Shown piece after piece: positions 15,283 through 16,362 of a DNA stretch of 16,362 bases. The position numbers and the translations under genes were made by a program. A model generated the notes under the pieces. The model was not told the origin of the DNA. It saw only the letters and a program-made list of their open reading frames with translations, and ran no database searches. Each line of letters opens with the position of its first letter. Position 1 is the first letter of the stretch. The stretch covers positions 1 through 16,362 of the forward strand of contig JAGWXN010000042.1 in assembly GCA_018969885.1 (NCBI GenBank), written 5' to 3'. This stretch comes from Betaproteobacteria bacterium. Its GTDB lineage: Bacteria > Pseudomonadota > Gammaproteobacteria > Burkholderiales > Burkholderiaceae.

Positions 15283-15813
15283 GGAAAATTCTCCGGGTGA
15301 GGCGCGCGATGCGCTGGTGGCAGAAGGCGATGTTGTCTGTGCGCTCGCCTGCAGGCGGGCTCGCAGATGTTCGATACGTTGGCGGTTGACGCCCAGATCG
15401 CTGTGACCCAGGCGCGATGCTGATCGCACGTGGATGATCGCATGAGCGGGATCAAGCAGGAATTCGACGTCATCGACGAATCCCAGCCAGCGGCTGCGGA
15501 ATTCGGCGTAAAGATAGCCCGGCCGCTGCTCGATCACGCTCACCCGCGGCTCGGCCGCAACCAGGGACACGAGCCGCGCAAAGCTGCGCTCGGGCTCGGG
15601 GCCCGCAGCAAGCGGCTCGATGCGGTGATAAGCGGTCTCGGCAAAACTCGAAACCGAGTTGGGCCGCTCGGCTGCGATCGGCTGAAGTTGACCGTTGCTT
15701 GCGCCCAGGCGCTCAGGCCGCTGACCGCTGAATAAACCCATGCAGCCTCCAATGAGCGTGAGCGTGGCCAGGGCGGCCACCGCTTTCGCGAACGACTGGA
15801 TCAGGCGGCGCAT
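14929..15813 (-). CDS. DUF1499 lipoprotein fused in frame to FKBP-type peptidyl-prolyl isomerase
   Basis: One open frame encodes 294 residues. Residues 1-24 look like a lipoprotein signal peptide (basic MRRLIQSFAK, hydrophobic stretch, lipobox IGGC with C24). Residues about 51-155 resemble DUF1499 (PNSVSSFAET at the start, RSRWLGFVDDVEFLLD and SRLGHSDLGVNRQRI at the end). A Ser/Thr/Ala-rich linker follows (about 156-177). Residues 178-294 are a complete FKBP domain that catalyses prolyl cis-trans isomerisation: VHYTGWL, KFDSS, VIRGWDEGV, LIIPPQLGYG and IPPNATLLFEVELL. An internal ATG at 15282 begins the usual stand-alone FKBP N-terminus (MTTHTTESGLQYQ) and has GGAG 8 bases upstream. The frame may therefore yield a long envelope-anchored form and a short cytosolic form, or simply be two neighbouring genes whose separating stop was lost. 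It overlaps glnS by 8 bp. Confidence 0.85.
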   Translation of the reverse strand: MRRLIQSFAKAVAALATLTLIGGCMGLFSGQRPERLGASNGQLQPIAAERPNSVSSFAETAYHRIEPLAAGPEPERSFARLVSLVAAEPRVSVIEQRPGYLYAEFRSRWLGFVDDVEFLLDPAHAIIHVRSASRLGHSDLGVNRQRIEHLRARLQASAQTTSPSATSASRASPGEFSMTTHTTESGLQYQDVVEGSGDEAKSGAYVSVHYTGWLYENGEAGRKFDSSKDRNDPFSFPLGAGHVIRGWDEGVAGMRIGGTRRLIIPPQLGYGARGAGGVIPPNATLLFEVELLGV

Positions 15814-15855
15814 GCGCTGGCGTGACGTTCATGAGGGCAGAGCGCGCCAACGAAC

Positions 15856-16362
15856 TCAGGCCTTGCCGCCACGCCGACCGTCAAGCCTGCACACCAGGCT
15901 GGAGGTGTCGTAGCGGCCGCCACCCAGCTGCTGCACATCGCCATAGAACTGATCGACCAGGGCGGTGACCGGTAGCGCCGCGCCATTGCGCCGTGACTCA
16001 TCGATGCACAGACCCAGGTCCTTGCGCATCCAGTCAACCGCAAAACCGAACTCAAATTTGTTGTCGACCATCGTGCCGCCGCGGTTGTCCATTTGCCAGG
16101 ACTGCGCTGCGCCCTTGCCGATGACCTCGAGCACGAGTTTCATGTCGAGCCCGGCCTTCATGCCGAAGGCCACGCCTTCAGACAGACCCTGGACCAGGCC
16201 CGCGATGCAGATCTGGTTGACCATCTTTGCGAGCTGGCCGGCACCGCTGTCTCCGATGCGGGTGAAGGCGCGGGCGAATGCCATGCCCGTTGGGCGGACT
16301 GCGTCGAAGGCGGATTGATCGCCACCGCACATCACCGTCAGGAGGCCGTTGACCGCGCCCGC
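15856..16362 (-). CDS. 3-hydroxyisobutyrate dehydrogenase-family NAD(P)-dependent oxidoreductase, 3' part
   Basis: This is the C-terminal ~168 residues of a beta-hydroxyacid dehydrogenase such as 3-hydroxyisobutyrate dehydrogenase or tartronate semialdehyde reductase. The open frame continues through the right edge of the window (…NGLLTVMCGGDQSAF), so the Rossmann domain and start are missing. Visible signatures are the catalytic-lysine segment GDSGAGQLAKMVNQ and the helical dimerisation domain with GLSEGVAFGMKAGLD, together with FAVDWMRKDLGLCIDESRRNG and LPVTALVDQFYGDV near the C-terminus. The substrate cannot be fixed without the N-terminal half. It ends 42 bp upstream of the DUF1499-FKBP gene on the same strand and may share its transcript. 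Confidence 0.9.
   Translation of the reverse strand, partial: AGAVNGLLTVMCGGDQSAFDAVRPTGMAFARAFTRIGDSGAGQLAKMVNQICIAGLVQGLSEGVAFGMKAGLDMKLVLEVIGKGAAQSWQMDNRGGTMVDNKFEFGFAVDWMRKDLGLCIDESRRNGAALPVTALVDQFYGDVQQLGGGRYDTSSLVCRLDGRRGGKA

Noticed and set aside
1..16362. CRISPR array, tRNA/rRNA, insertion sequence, prophage or defence island
   Set aside because: No regular repeats, cloverleaf-like intergenic stretches, transposase/integrase motifs or defence domains were seen; all space is filled by metabolic and housekeeping genes.

Overview
The window looks like a chromosomal segment of a GC-rich betaproteobacterium, most likely of the order Burkholderiales. The basis is the gene content and order (purK followed directly by a Sua5-type threonylcarbamoyl-AMP synthase), the betaproteobacterial style of the glutaminyl-tRNA synthetase C-terminus, the proteobacterial Psd with an LGST processing site, and the aminobenzoyl-CoA-type monooxygenase/reductase fusion. 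This is recognition from memory, not a database search. Coding density is very high: fifteen genes, no intergenic gap above about 175 bp, and several gene ends that overlap. I see no tRNA, rRNA, CRISPR array, insertion sequence, integrase or phage gene.

Layout. 1-1759 (+): the 3' part of purK overlaps by 4 bp a Sua5/TsaC-type synthase. 1644-3197 (-): nicotinate phosphoribosyltransferase, whose C-terminal tail runs 116 bp antisense into the sua5 gene. 3370-4666 (+): a NodN/MaoC-like hydratase overlapping phosphatidylserine decarboxylase by 8 bp. 4685-7850 (-): an apparent catabolic operon, read from the right as RidA-like protein, glutaryl-CoA dehydrogenase and a DHA2-type MFS exporter. 7851-8002: a divergent promoter region with an inverted repeat that could be a shared operator. 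8003-10943 (+): a 797-residue flavoprotein fusion (FAD monooxygenase plus old yellow enzyme), then msrA. 10944-11981 (-): a DUF72 protein, with a probable terminator placed inside the end of msrA. 12110-13170 (+): a DUF2237 protein and a YcbL-like metallo-beta-lactamase-fold hydrolase. 13167-16362 (-): a 3-hydroxyisobutyrate dehydrogenase-family enzyme (running off the window), a DUF1499 lipoprotein fused in frame to an FKBP prolyl isomerase, and glnS.

The most interesting part is the divergent block at about 6.2-10.4 kb. The fusion enzyme belongs to the family that dearomatises 2-aminobenzoyl-CoA (or hydroxylates salicylyl-CoA) in aerobic CoA-dependent aromatic degradation. The product of the 2-aminobenzoyl-CoA reaction is an enamine. 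The divergently transcribed RidA homologue belongs to the enamine/imine hydrolase superfamily but lacks the arginine that anchors free carboxylates, which fits a CoA-thioester substrate. Glutaryl-CoA dehydrogenase could serve the lower pathway. No single enzyme family here is new; the proposed RidA role in this pathway is an inference to test.

The second point of interest is the DUF1499-FKBP reading frame. It may produce both an exported lipoprotein form and a cytoplasmic FKBP from an internal start that has its own ribosome binding site.
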